Source: Rhodeus uyekii
Taxonomy: Eukaryota; Chordata; Actinopteri; Cypriniformes; Acheilognathidae
Direction of reading: 5' to 3'
NCBI GenBank assembly: GCA_037043235.1
Contig: JAWRVZ010000103.1
Coordinates: 1,837,001 to 1,901,000, forward strand
Length of the DNA stretch: 64,000 nucleotides
The notes below the pieces were generated by a model. It was not told where the DNA came from. It ran no database searches and saw nothing but the letters and a program-made list of their open reading frames with translations. Positions 44,695-57,616 of the stretch are shown here, one piece after another. Numbering within the stretch: position 1 is the first letter of the stretch; each line of letters opens with the position of its first letter. Made by a program: the position numbers and the translations under genes.

Positions 44695-46075
44695 AGTCAG
44701 GGAAAGGAAGGAGGAGAGAGAGGGAGAGAGAGCGAGTTTTACAGGTACGGATTTAAATGACAGGTGTAGGGCAGCCAACAAGTACATTGAGGCCAGTGAT
44801 GAGGACATTAACTCTCACCGTACAACCTATGGCCAGTTGAACCTAGTGACGTTTTCCCTGAACACTGTGCTTCAACTTGCAGCCTGCAGAGGGCACTAGC
44901 GCCAAACACAACCTGTTTATTCTTCCTTATGTACGTTTGTGTGTAGTTTTAAGCACACTGTAAAGTTTGTTTTTGAGCGTAGGGCACACAATGCTTCAAA
45001 CCCTCTTCCACACGCATATGAGGAGAAACGAATGCTAGCATATCCATGGAGGAAATCGTCTCAGTCCCTCCAGGTGACTCTAAGACTAATTAAGCACGTG
45101 GGGGTGTCAGGAAATGATTGGACGTTTTGACTCAAGTGACTCTTTTGAGAATGATGAATGACGAAGAACAAGGCGGCCTGTCTTGTTAACCATGTTTGTT
45201 GCTTTGACTCTGAAATCAGTTAGCATGACAAAATCGTCTAATTAGAGATAAGGGAAAACAACAATGCTGCTATCATAAATCACCCCAGCCCTTTTCCCAC
45301 ATAATGAACGCATCCCTTCCCTCTCTCATCTTCGCCTCTTGCGATACCATCTTGGTCTTTTGAAGATGGGAAGCATGTGCTGTAAATTAAATTAATGTTA
45401 GCCTCCTCTCAATCATTCATCATTCCAGTAAAATGACTGGAGCTGTTGTACTGCATCGTTAAAATGGAGAGACCTATTAAAAAGTCATTAAAGTCGACTC
45501 AGCATGAAGGTCTGCCCTGTTGAGCTTTAGCCATGCAGCCGAGATGGAATGACTCCATTTTATGAACACCGTATAGCCGAGACATGTGATTATGAGTGAA
45601 TGAAGTGGAAGGTAAACAGTAGGCAGAAAAAGGACGTAGAGAGCTAGAGAAAGGGCTTAAATATAATGTAGTGGGCCCCAGTTTGATATCAGCCCAGTAA
45701 GATCTGGACTTATTGTCAAGAATCATTATTAGAGACATCTAAAATAAGAGGGACTTGATTCACTGTATTTGTGTTTTACATGCCATACAGGACAGGGCAG
45801 GTAATCTAGTTTTTCCTAACCTTTCCTAGCCTTTTGCGGTTTAGATAATGGAAGGCACTTCTAGTTTGGGGAAATTTCACCCCAAAACATTGAAACAAAT
45901 CATAAGTTTGCTCAGATAATCCTTACCTGTCGGTTTGTGCTGTAAACATCTTCTTCATATTCTGTTTTCGGACATCAGGAGAATAACGTGGTAATGTGAC
46001 ATGGTATAATAGGAATATCTAATGCTTTCATTTACAATACATCCCATGAATAATGAACTGAAATTGGGCCAGTCA
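44695..46075. other. gene-free tract, possible conserved non-coding DNA
   Basis: No ORF with recognisable homology. The stretch at about 45115-45760 is complex, non-repetitive and contains TAATTA-type homeodomain words. It looks like conserved non-coding sequence, but this cannot be confirmed without comparison. Confidence 0.3.
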
Positions 46076-46634
46076 CACAGCGAAAACGCATGAATCACGC
46101 ACGAATTACGCACAGATTTTCGTTTCTGCGTGGAGCATGCATCGTATGCGTAATTTGTCGGTGGAACGAACGTGGACCGTCAGTGATTGTAAGTGGATGT
46201 GCGGCGAAGGCGGTTTGTGCGTGATTTTGACTTTTGAACGGTTCAAAAATTTTCCCCGTGTGCGTTGTTCATGAGTCGGCGTGGGTAGTTTATGCGTCGA
46301 GTATGCGTGACTATGCGCGGGACACGCGTCGGCCGTCAGTGCTTATGCGTCGGAACTGGTTCGAAACCGAGTACGTCCACTGACACCCCACCTTCATATC
46401 ACGCATGACTGCGCACGTATCACGTTCATTCCACTGACATCCACTGACAATGTGGATTCTGAAAGTGCTTGTACGTGAAACGTTCGCGAAGCGTGCATGT
46501 TTGGACGCGCTCCGTCAGCGATTCATGCGTCGGGCGTGCGTCGAATGTTCGTGGAATACTTTGGTCAATTTCTTAAACCCAATCTGTGCGTGATTTGTGA
46601 GTGATTCGTGAGTGATCGGATGTGTGACTGGCCC
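46076..46634. mobile_element. non-autonomous DNA transposon, 'GGGCCAGTCACACAGC' termini, copy 2
   Basis: Ends GGGCCAGTCACACAGCG and ATGTGTGACTGGCCC. The interior aligns with 39774-40323 over nearly its whole length ('cgaattacgcacagattttc'). TTAA follows the right end. No transposase. Confidence 0.78.
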
Positions 46635-49600
46635 TTAAGGATCTTCTTTCTCTCCCTAAATCCTCACGTCTCTTTCCCAGTTTCCCATTTCACTCGAATG
46701 CTTTAAAAGGATGTAATTGTCTCCCTTTTCCACTTCTAATTCATATTAGCAGTGTTTACTGGAATGCTTCAAAAGGAGGTAAATAAATTATTTATTGTCT
46801 GTCAAAATTATGTAAATCAGTATTACTCAACATTTCGGTTGTGATGTAAATATTTAATTAAAGCAACGTATGTTACATAATACAGATATATATTACTATA
46901 ATGATATAACCTCAAAATGTTGAGGTTATTCATGGTTTGTTGTAGTAATTTGTTAATGCTTTTAATGTTTCAAAAGCAACAAATGTTTGTTAACTCTTTT
47001 AAATGTTGTTTTTAATGTTTGATGGTTGAAGGGTGAGTAGATTAATGTCATTGGATGTACCCAGTTTTTGTAAATGCTTATTATTGCGTTCATTGCGTGA
47101 ACCTTATGCTGATTGTTTACATGAAAGCTACTCCCATAATTCAAAATGTCACGGGGCGTTAGGAAACAATGGTTTTTAATGTGGTGGTAATGAAATGCAC
47201 TGTATTTTCTATTTACAAACCTGTTGAAATCAGTAGATTTAAAGAAATACATGATTCACTGTATTTGAGAAGATTTTTATTATTATTTTTTGGCTCTCAC
47301 AAGTCAAACTATGTGCATATACAATTCACACACGTGTTGTTTGTGATCAGTCAATCCTGAATAAACTACTGGGTGCAAAAATTGTGCCTTCAGGGGTACA
47401 GCAAGGGCTATAACCTTAAAGGAACAACATGTACCTCATCTACTCCTAAAACAATCATAATAGTACTTTAACATATGCACCCTCAAAGTGCTACTATGAA
47501 CCGTTTAGGAGTAAAAAAGGCTGTTTAAGGCTCCTGTTCCAGTGACAAGCAGTTATACTCCTAAAGGTACAGTCACATTTACTGTTTTTTGCTGAATTTT
47601 CACAGGTGAAAGTCATTTTAATAGGAATCCATGAAGCTGCTTGGTTTAAAGTTACTTCTCTGCGATCTGTGCTTTATACATCGCTACACTGTTCACAATA
47701 GACAATGGATCTTTTTTTTTGCCAGCCAAATGTTACAGAGATGTGCCCAGACTTTAAGCGTAGAATTTTTTGCACGTTTATGCCTAATGAGGTTTCTCAA
47801 ATTTGATGGTAAACTGCCATTTCACTGCAAATGGCAGATCAGTTTGTAATTAGGAAACTCTACCAGAGGTTACTTTGCCTGTCCTTTGGCATTTTACAGC
47901 GTATTTTATAAACATTACTTATTTCTGATATACTGGCTGTGTCTAAACCATAAACCTGCTACCCAGTCAGTCAATTAACCTTTTAAGGAAACTTCCAATG
48001 CACTGTAACCCATTTGATGATAAAAAAAGAAGATATTTATGAATTGATTTACTTCTTTCAACCACTTCATCGGGCAATGAGACACATCTTTCATTATTTA
48101 TAACCATGCAAAAGATTGTGGCATATCACTTGCAGCAAAGGATACAGTATGCCTTCCTCAAACCAACTAAAAATGACCTCAGTGCAAAGGATGTCATGCA
48201 AACACAGTCGGATGTGCCTCAGTGCCTTTCTTTTGTATGTAGTATTTTTTAGATTTGTGATGCAGCCACTGTATTATTCCAACCTGCAGGGTTTAGTGTT
48301 GCACTTGCAAAAGGCATAAGAAAAATCTGTTTCAAAAATATAAATGTAATAAATAATATCAGGTTCAAACCGTCAATGATGGTCCTAAAAGGTGTTGAAC
48401 AGTGGGGGGTGCTGTGGCTTTTCTGATAACAAAGAGGAGCGAACCATACAGTAGGATAAGAATTCCTTTTGATGTCCATCTCTTACCTCAAATATAAGTA
48501 AAAATGAAATAAATAAAAGTTCTTGCAGCTTCAGTTTCATAGGAATGACATCATCCAGATGACATGAGTCAGTGCATTTCCTAATTGGAAAAAAGCTTAA
48601 GACTGGTACCAGGTTCATTATGTGATTCCATCTTAAGTCCTTTAATAAACAATTAACTGTGCAATAGAGTGGTTAATTTGATAAGAGGACGATAAACATT
48701 TTCATTTGTTTGGGTCGCCATTCATCAGGATCCCACGGGGAGCCGCGGCAGAATGCAGAGCGAGTGATTTTCAAGGATCCCAAGAGGTCAGACATCAATC
48801 AGAGGCAAAGCCGAGCTACTCGGCGCAGGCGGCCTAATTGGTATACCGTAAGATCACCTGGAAGTGCTGCTGGCAATTCATATTCTTCATTTTTGAAATA
48901 AAAGAGATTTGTATTAATTTCAAGCTCAGCTGCGTCTTGGAAATGGAACAGTTATTGGTTACACTTCGCTGAGAGTCATCGGGCATATAGGCTTTCTGTT
49001 TTGTGTTAGAAGGTCTGATTACCTCTTTAGATGTTTTAATCCACTTTGAATGAGCCGTGAGGAAGAACGAGAGCCGCCAGGGTCCTGACAAATCGGAGGT
49101 GCCGGTGTGCAGTAAGGATCCAAATCCATCTTAATTGAAACAAAAGCATCTTTAGATCATCATCCACAGTGAAATATGTCTGCGATTTAAATGAACAATC
49201 AACGCTCCCTAATAGTTATTAGGATCATTAGCATCAATACGCACCTGGCAAGTATGATTACCAAGCATATATGAAATATTCTTTTCAGTGCTTGCTCCGA
49301 GTCAGTTTCTGAACACACACGGAAGGCAGGATCTTGTCAGTACTTGAAAGGACAAAATAGTAGGTTACCTGACTTTGTTTTCAAAGCAGAGTATTACCAG
49401 AATGCTATTCTGTCTTGCTCCCTCGGTCCCACACAGTCACCTCTCGTAATAGCTCCCTGGAACAAAATAAACAAGACACCACATGGCTTCTGCCAGGGTC
49501 ATAATATCATTTCCAGTGGGTAAATGCTTTTTTATCCCTCTAGTTCTGCTGTGAGGTACTTAAATAAAACATTTCTTTCAAAATATTAATGTTTCTCGTT

Positions 49601-50835
49601 TCTCCCAAGGTTCAGAAGCTGTTCAGAGCCTCAACCTTTTGGAGGGCAAGGATAACTCTTGGAGGAAGGCCCATTTTTTTCAAGTCTGGACTGGATTTAT
49701 TAATGACCAACGGTGATTTGGCAAGGCTGAGACAGGTAGAGTGAGAATGTTCACAGCCAAATCCTACGGAGGATTCTTCAGTTGTCAACTGTGGTTACCT
49801 GTGAGAAGAAAATTCCTGCTTGGGAATATCCCTGCCAGTTTTCAATAAATTACCTGCAATTTTAAATGATTTGTTTTCAAAGAAGCCTCAACTTTTTGCT
49901 CGTGAAGGCACACCTTACACCCTTAAACTGTCAAGATGCACAGATACGTGAGGGGCCATTTTGTGTTCCTCAGAAAGTGCACAAAATATTAACAGTCCCA
50001 TAGTAAAATTCCATCAATTCTCTCCATAGGGGAATTGATTAACCCATTGATAATCTATTTAAGACAGACCCACTGTGAGCTTTTTATTTATTCATTGTTT
50101 TATTTTATTCAGTTATATAATTTAAAGTGCTTCGTGGGATAGTTCCCCTCATTGATGCATTAAGTACACAGTCTGTCTCTTTGTCCTGATTTTCTAAATT
50201 TTTTTTTTGTTTCAAATCAAACTTGTAATGTTGTGATTCACCTTATAGCTAGTGGTTTTGGTTCAAAGCTTATAATTCTTTTAAAACTACTTCTTTTTTT
50301 CCCTTCAAAATCCCTACGGGAAAAATGAATGAGAAAAATACTAAAGCAAGCAAGCAATGATATACTTTTGATAGAGACGATTCGGAAATCCATTGCCGCT
50401 TGTATATATATTCTTTTTTCTTCTTCTTATTTGTACCTATGTTCTTTTCCTTTTCTTATTTGAATGGTTTGTAAAGAGTGATTTATAATCAAGAGATTTT
50501 TATTAGTTAAGGCCTTTCATTGCTTTTCTGTAGTTTTCCATAGAATAGTGATGAATATTGACTCCACGTCTCAACAGATAGAATATGTTATCAGAATATT
50601 TTGGGTAGTTTTCCTGATAGTTGGAGCCTGAGCCGAGTTCAGCCTTGGAGAAGCTGTGTATCTGTTTGTGTGTGTGTGTTAATATGGTCTGCATTGGTGA
50701 GGTGATTAACTGGCACCATCAGGAGACGGAATGACTTGTTGTTCTCGACAAGCCACGTCACGAACCCGTCAACCATGTGATCAAAGAAGATATGCTTCAG
50801 ACTGTCTGCTCTTGTGTGGAAAATTACTAGTTTTG
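46635..50835. other. gene desert with candidate conserved non-coding elements
   Basis: No transposon termini and no coding exon recognised. The tracts about 47610-47960 and 48690-49330 are balanced in composition, non-repetitive and rich in TAAT-core words, as in developmental enhancers. ORFs here are short and lack homology that I can recognise. Confidence 0.3.
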
Positions 50836-50839
50836 TTTT

Positions 50840-50906
<67 letters not shown>

Positions 50907-50914
50907 GTCTTTCT
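50836..50914. repeat. (CTTT)n microsatellite
   Basis: About 17 tetranucleotide units with one variant (CTGT) near the right end. Confidence 0.96.
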
Positions 50915-53146
50915 TAGCCAATCAGAATCATTTAATCGTCATCATTAATGTAGTTAGCACCCTCTGTTAGAGTATAATTGCTGTAACAATGTTATTGTAT
51001 GTGGGGCGGCCTACGAACTCCTTGAGAGACCTGAAGCTTCTGCTGATGAAACTGCAAACTAAACTTCACTAAAATCTCTTTTATTGACTGCACTTCTGAC
51101 TCCTGCTCTTAATTCAACATATCTGGTCCTCGGGTCTTAACTGTAATTCCCCTACACTTTATATTTGTTGCCCTTCCCACTCCTAAAATTTACTGGACTG
51201 AAGTACCACTTCTTGTATGTATTAATCATTACATATGTATGTGGAGAAACTGGTTTATGAAGTTTAAGTTATTACAAATCCACAAGCAAATCATTAAATT
51301 TCTTGATGATGTATTTATAATGGCATCCGCTGTAAAAAACAAACAAAAAAAAAAAAAAACAGCTGTGTAAAGCTCCTAGACACACTTATAATTTTTTTCA
51401 CAGCTCATGTTGTCTGGAATTTTTTGGTCTTCTGAAACTTCTTGGAAAGATATTTTTTGCTGATTATATCAGCAGAACAATCCAAAAACACATTAATTAA
51501 CAGTACAACCCACTGAAGAGTATCTCTCAGCCTAAAGAAGATGCAAAGATGGAGCACGTTTACGAGGAGTTTTCCGAGAGAGAAAGAACAGTTCTGGTTG
51601 ACAGTGCGATGTGATATGATTGCTTCATGTCATGAGTCTTGTACTCATTTTGTGTGAACAGACAATTAGGAATCATACAACAACAAGCCTGGTTAAGGCA
51701 CAATGTTATAGCATGGCACACGAAGGAACCGATTACAGTCTTTTGAGTTTTTCAGAGAAATATCTTCTTTCAGTGTAGTTTTGATCTGAGGAGCTTCAAA
51801 CGGTGCCTGAAGTATCTTTTTCTTTTTACTGTGTACCGAGAGAGTACTTTGTGATTTATTCACGTTATAATATTCCATTTCATTACCAACTTCAAAATTG
51901 ATTGATCAATTTGTTATTGTTCTCCAACAATGGATCGCATATACACCAATTTCTTGAAGCCAATGCCATCAGGGCATGAACAGCGCAGCACAATCCATCA
52001 CCCTCCAGAGGAACACCTATCCCATCATACCTTTACCCTCCCAATCAGACGGAGCTATAGGCCTACATATTCCTCATACCTATTCACCCCTGCCATTATT
52101 AATAGTGTGTCATGTACAACAGTCAATATTCTTAATATCAATTTTACTGCTTGGCAGTCTGTGACAAAACATGTGCTGAGGGTTTGAGATGCTAATTTAA
52201 AAGCTGCTGGTGGATTGATTGTGTGATCACGCATGGTTATTCCGTACTTGTAAGAGTGGTGTGCGGAGACATGTGGCGTGGAGCCGTGTCTCTTGCGATC
52301 ATACATTTCAGAGTGCTGATTAAATGTGCCGTCAATGAGTGGTACATCTCAGCTTCATCACACTGTGGGGGAGGACTGGAGGAGGGTGTGCTTCACGATG
52401 ATTCAGGATGCGAATGAGGCCTGGAAGTGGAAAATATGGAAGATTTTCGCAAACACTGGTTGTGGTATAGAGAATGTATTTACTAACTCGATAAAAGTCT
52501 TTTTAGCAGTTTGAAAAACTCTGGTATGTTCAGAAGTTCTGTGCAATTGATATTCAAATGTGCTGTTTGGCTTTTTGGTCTCATTTTCGATTCGGAAAAA
52601 CTTTATATTAAATAGCCATTTCATAACAGAAACATTTAAGAAGAGCTAATAATGGGCTGCAAACCCACTCGTTTCAGCAAAGCCATGGGATTTTCTTTTA
52701 AACAGCGTTTGGAAAGGACAGCGATCTAATGAGGACGAATCTTTGAGAACTTGAACTTATTGCGCAATATAATTTTAAAATGTGCTCTCATTAAAACCCC
52801 AACCGCCACAATCAAAAACTGAAATCCACTGTGGCGTTTCACTGTGTAACCCGAGGAGTTCTTAACTTTTCCACTGATTAAACACGCACTAATAACCTTA
52901 ATAAGTACCACTCTAACATATAATTAACTAGAAGACATAAATTGCTGTTTTAGTCTTGGAAGGAAAGATCAGAGATATTTTGAAACATTGCCTTTTCTGA
53001 TAAACCTAATCAGCCTCTAAATTCATCACAGTTAATGTATTATCCTCTCCAGAAGCAAAGCAGAAGTGAAAGGATAGTTCATAGTCATCCTTGTGTTGAT
53101 CCACGACTGTATGACTTCTTCTCTAGACCACAAGAGGATAAATGAT
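50915..53146. other. gene-free tract
   Basis: A+T-rich sequence with one A-rich run (51344-51359). I see no coding exon, RNA gene or transposon terminus. Confidence 0.35.
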
Positions 53147-53463
53147 TGTAACGGAGTTAAATGTTCAGGGAGGAAGGAGGCGGGAACCGGCAGACATTTT
53201 AAGACTTTAATAATCAAAATAAAACATAAATACAAAACGAAAGTAATGGCGGCGGCCCCTCGCGGTCGACCGCCGCCCACACAAAACATAACAAAACTCC
53301 AGGCCTGGTCCTCTCTCGTCTTCACTGTCGTCGCTCCTCCTTTTAAGCCTCCGCTCCTCCGTGAGACGAGAGACCGATGGCTCGCAGGTGTCGCTCATTA
53401 TCCATCACGCCACCGGCTCTCGTGACGCTCTCACGGTCCCTCGACCCCGCCCTGCTCGCCACA
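53147..53463 (-). mobile_element. GC-rich solo LTR, 317 bp
   Basis: TGTAACGG...CGCCACA is flanked by perfect 5-bp duplications ATGAT (53142-53146 and 53464-53468). On the minus strand it reads TGTGGCGAG...CCGTTACA. No internal sequence remains. The CpG content is far above its surroundings. Confidence 0.85.
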
Positions 53464-53717
53464 ATGATCTTTTCCAGGCAATGATATTTAATGGGTTCTA
53501 ATGCTTTCATGTTTTGAAAATGGTATACAGCACCATAAAACTATCACAAAAGTGGTCCAAATGTCTTCAAATGTCAAATGCAATCATTCGATACAGTCGT
53601 GATGACTTTACCAATTGGTGATTGGCTCTTTTATTTAGAAGGCGGGACATATTCCGTCATATTGCACATTCACTTTCTCCCATTCATATTAATAGGAGCG
53701 CACCAACGTTCTATGTA

Positions 53718-54670
53718 CAGTTGAGTTCACTTATCTCGAGTCACGGTTAACTCGCCAATCCTATTATGTCGACGTTTTTGAAGTGGAACCGCCAAACTCT
53801 CTATTTGTCTTAGTATTTTTGATTCTTTAATGTCGATTTGTTAATGTTGCTGAAATCTAATATTTCGAGCACAAAAAAGGGACAAAATCGCCACTTCACA
53901 TGGTTATTTTGTGACTAATTTGCATACCTAGTTCACTGCGCATGCGCTGAATTTGCCTTGCACGTGGATCGCGGTCCGCTCACTCCAATGACGTTTTTTT
54001 TAGATGAATGCCGATCACTTCATCAAACAAATCGCGGCAACACTATTGTATAAAAAGACACCAAAAATTCAAGCATGTACATTCTCATTTAATAACTCAC
54101 ATCATGTACATCAATAAATTTTCATTTTTCTTTCTTGCGAGGGTTATTGTCTTATTCTCACTCTGACAGCTGCTCTTCCACTATCACTCTGACAGCTGCT
54201 CTTCCACTATCACTCTGACAGCTGGCGCTGATAGGCTGTCTGACCTGTCAATCATGCAAGAAGAGGTGATTGGCTGTGCTGCCATGAGGGCGGGCTCTTC
54301 TCATCTCATTTGACACGCTTCTTCAAGGGATGAGCTGCATAGCGCAGTGGGAGAGACTGCCTTTTCTTTTTGTTCTGATTCTGACTTGTGTTTGTTTTAT
54401 TATTGTGTGAATTTCGCGCACAAGCACTGTGTACCGCACCTTAACAGTTATGGATAATTGACGTCATGCGAGCAACATTTGAAATTCGAACCTTACACAA
54501 AAAAGTTCATAATTTTTTTTACACAAAACCCAAAACCCACTGGCTATATGAGTGTGCGGATTATCTGCGTCTGCAGGTTATAAATGGGAAAATATTTGGT
54601 AATATATGTTATATGGGTTATCTCTATGCTTTTTTGCAACCCCCGAGGGCGTCGACATAACCGAACTCCA

Positions 54671-54673
<3 letters not shown>
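53718..54673. mobile_element. Tigger-like element, 'GAGTTCACTTATCTCGA' family, with nested remnant
   Basis: Ends CAGTTGAGTTCACTTATCTC and ATAACCGAACTCCACTG are imperfectly inverted with TA on both sides. It contains an inverse-orientation remnant (54133-54599) of the ACCCGC family. Confidence 0.7.
54133..54599. mobile_element. remnant of 'CCGTATTTTCCC...ACCCGC' Tigger-like element
   Basis: Shares 'cctgtcaatcatgcaagaag' and 'gattatctgcgtctgcaggt' (reverse) with 11660-12337. One terminus (GGGAAAATATTTGG then TA) is kept and the other is lost. A 29-bp motif 'cactctgacagctgctcttc' is repeated locally about three times. Confidence 0.75.

Positions 54674-54703
<30 letters not shown>
54674..54703. 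repeat. (TA)n microsatellite
   Basis: About 15 TA units starting at the TA target site of the adjoining element. Confidence 0.93.
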
Positions 54704-54709
<6 letters not shown>

Positions 54710-56389
54710 TTTATTACACCTAACACTGCCTTTAAGCACGTCACATTCCTGCCTCAGGTATAACTGCATATATCGGCTACCCTTGTCTGTCCTGCATGCC
54801 AAAAAGTCTCATGGGCATCCATCACTCTGGCCTGTTTATATATCTTGTGGTGGAGAGATCCCATAGAAAGCTGATAACACCAAGGTCTTTTACCCAAATT
54901 GAATTCTGTCCTGGATCAAAGGTCCGCTTTCGTCTTCTCACCCCTCTCTCTGTGAGATTGCTCTGCGTATTGGTGAGGCAGCGAGTGGCTCTGTACTAAA
55001 GCTGATGGGGGCAGAAGAGAAATAGAAGGTCATGGACACAAACGCAGAGCAGCAATCTTGTTTCTCCTGCTCAGTTTACTCGCTCTCCAGTTACCGTGAG
55101 ACACACACCCTATGCAACTATCCGTTTATTTGTCTAAGTCTGTTTGTGACGTGCACAAATCTGTACGGGAGATAGAAAACATGTGAAAATAGAAGTTCCA
55201 TCAAGGCAATGCAATGTGCAATTCCCCAGGAAAGATTAAAGTCAAAGAAGTTATTCCCGGTCTGAATGCAGGGGGCTGACAGACAGCTCAGACCTGAGTG
55301 AAAGAAGTCTTCTAAAAAGAAGGTGACCTCGATTTCATAGATCTGTGAACATTTACCATTTTAAGAGAGCAGACAGTCGATACTTTCATATGAGGGACAG
55401 CCAGAGCGAATGTGTGTGAGAGGATGTAATTAACATCCACAGTGATACGGGGAGGTCAGACTCTAATAGACTCTGACCACCAGTCTCATTGTGAGGGATG
55501 CCGCTAGCTGAGATTGAACTAAATGCGAGACAGCTCTGAGAACTGATAGAAAATAAATGAGAGAGTTGAATTAAGACAAGGTAAAGGTAGATTAGCCAGA
55601 GCTTCTTAATGAACATTGTGATAAAGTGAAGAAAACAACTGTGCTTGATTAAAAGAGAGACGCACCACATCTGAATGGGGGTGTCAAACTCATAAGGTCA
55701 TGCCATAGAAAAGTTACAGCCCTTTTTTACTGAAGGAATCAGTATTTTTGAATGAATCTTTTAAGTGAACAACTCATTCACTGAAACCTCACCCCTTTGA
55801 AACAAGTATCTGCTTTCAAAGACGCAATAGGGTTTGAGTGCATGTCGTTGCTGGAAGCATTACGGTCAATTCAAGGAACAACTGTTTTAAATCTGAATGA
55901 GATTTGGAACGACAACAAGCTAAGCTTTCTTGTACAATGAGAAGGGGCATGGAAGTCAGCCTAATTCACAACAAAAAGACGAAAGGATTATGAATGAATA
56001 TGCATTACTGATGGCCATACACAATTAAAATGAAGAAATGATTACTGACCCTATTCATTTATTTCTATAGCTTGATAGCTATGATCAGCGATTTCAATCA
56101 TGTAATTTGTGTTTTCTAACAGCTATTTAGAATAAGCAATAACAGATTTGTGAATAATTGACTATTCTGATGTGAAACAGTTATGCAAAAAGGTCTGAAA
56201 TCATTTGCGATTTAGTTTCATCTAGATTTCATAGATTCATTTGGACAGTCTGCACACTTTTCACACACAATTGTTAATAGTAACAATAAGTAGGGAAAAC
56301 TTTTGTTGTTAATACCTTTTGTATTTAAGCCACGAATGTATGAATTTATTTTATGCTAAGTATATTACAAATACATGTATATATTTATG
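54704..56389. other. gene-free tract
   Basis: Unique-looking sequence with no feature I can support. Confidence 0.35.
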
Positions 56390-56390
56390 T

Positions 56391-56457
<67 letters not shown>

Positions 56458-56536
56458 AAATTTTATATATATATATATATGTGTGTGTGTATATATATAT
56501 ATATATATGTATAAATTTGTTATATATATATATATA
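56390..56536. repeat. compound (TA)n/(TG)n microsatellite
   Basis: Long TA runs separated by 'gtataaatttta' and a short TG block. Confidence 0.95.
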
Positions 56537-57318
56537 CACACCCTGCAATTTGCTTTTGGTATTTATTTTGCTAGATATTAAATTGATAAATGTAAAGTCT
56601 GTTAAACTGGAACAACTAATTTTGTACTTAACACACTTTAATAATCCGGAAGTAGTTTGAAGTCCAACTAAAGACATACTTTAGTGAATTTGATTGTGCT
56701 AAAATGGAACTACTGCAACTATACTTTAGGTACATTTTAAATATTTTGCATTTAAAGACTGACATTATACCGAGATCTTACTATCCTTACTAATAGTAAT
56801 ATTATAACACATTTTAGAGTTAATATTGCATTGTGCAATAAAAAAGTAGTCAGTAAATATATGAATGGATTTGTAGTACTTAGAAATAAATGTAGTCAAA
56901 TACATTTTGGTATAGGTTTTTTTTCACTATAGGGTATGTAAAGTGTTTTGAAGCAAAAACTAGAATATCTAGAATAAAAACTAGAATATTCATGCTAGCC
57001 ATGATTTCCCTAATTTTATTCACAAAAGAATCATTAAGGGAAAAAACAAACAAACACATTTAATTTAATTCTTAAAAAAACAGGCAAAGAATTCCCTACA
57101 AAGCCCTCATATTTGGCCTTTATATAGATGGGAACTCTTCAGCACGTAACATTCAAATAGCCCACCTGAGGAAGATAATGGTGTGTCATTATGTCTGAGG
57201 AGGAGCTTGAGGATTTTAAAGCCTGTGCTATGAAAACTGCAGTGTTTGGTCATCTGCATCATTGCATGTGTATAATTGCCTTTAAGTGGCATCATTAAGA
57301 GATTGTGAAAAATACAGT

Positions 57319-57570
57319 TGTTACACTTATTCCATGCAATGTGATCTTGTCTTGTCTGGGTTAGTCATTTGTTGTCATGGTGTCTAATGGGTTTAATTAT
57401 GTTCAGGTGTTCCTAGTTAGTTTCCTCATTTCCTGTGTGTATATAGTCTACCTGTTTTGTTCATTCCTTGTCGGTTATTGTTTAATGTTACACGTTCCTG
57501 AGTTCTGCTATTAAAAGGTCTTTTCTGTTCATCGTCTGCTTCTGTCAGTTCCTTCCGAGTCAGCGTGACA
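57319..57570 (+). repeat. 5' LTR (U3-R-U5)
   Basis: U3 57319 to about 57465, TATATAG at 57440, inferred R start near 57466, ATTAAA at 57510-57515, U5 to GCGTGACA at 57570. Confidence 0.88.
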
Positions 57571-57586
57571 GAATAACCGACCAAGG
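57571..57586 (+). other. putative self-priming site of the LTR element
   Basis: GAATAACCGACCAAGG pairs with CCTTGTCGGTTATT at the predicted RNA 5' end (57466-57479): 14 pairs with one bulged base. It does not begin TGG as a tRNA primer site would. Tf1 and Sushi elements are known to self-prime in this way. Confidence 0.6.
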
Positions 57587-57616
57587 CTAAGTCGCCTACA
57601 AAGACTTTTTTTCTCA

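Noticed and set aside
48710..48901. 63-codon ORF with GTAAGATC donor-like end
   Set aside because: No acceptor or homologous protein recognised; more likely non-coding conserved sequence.
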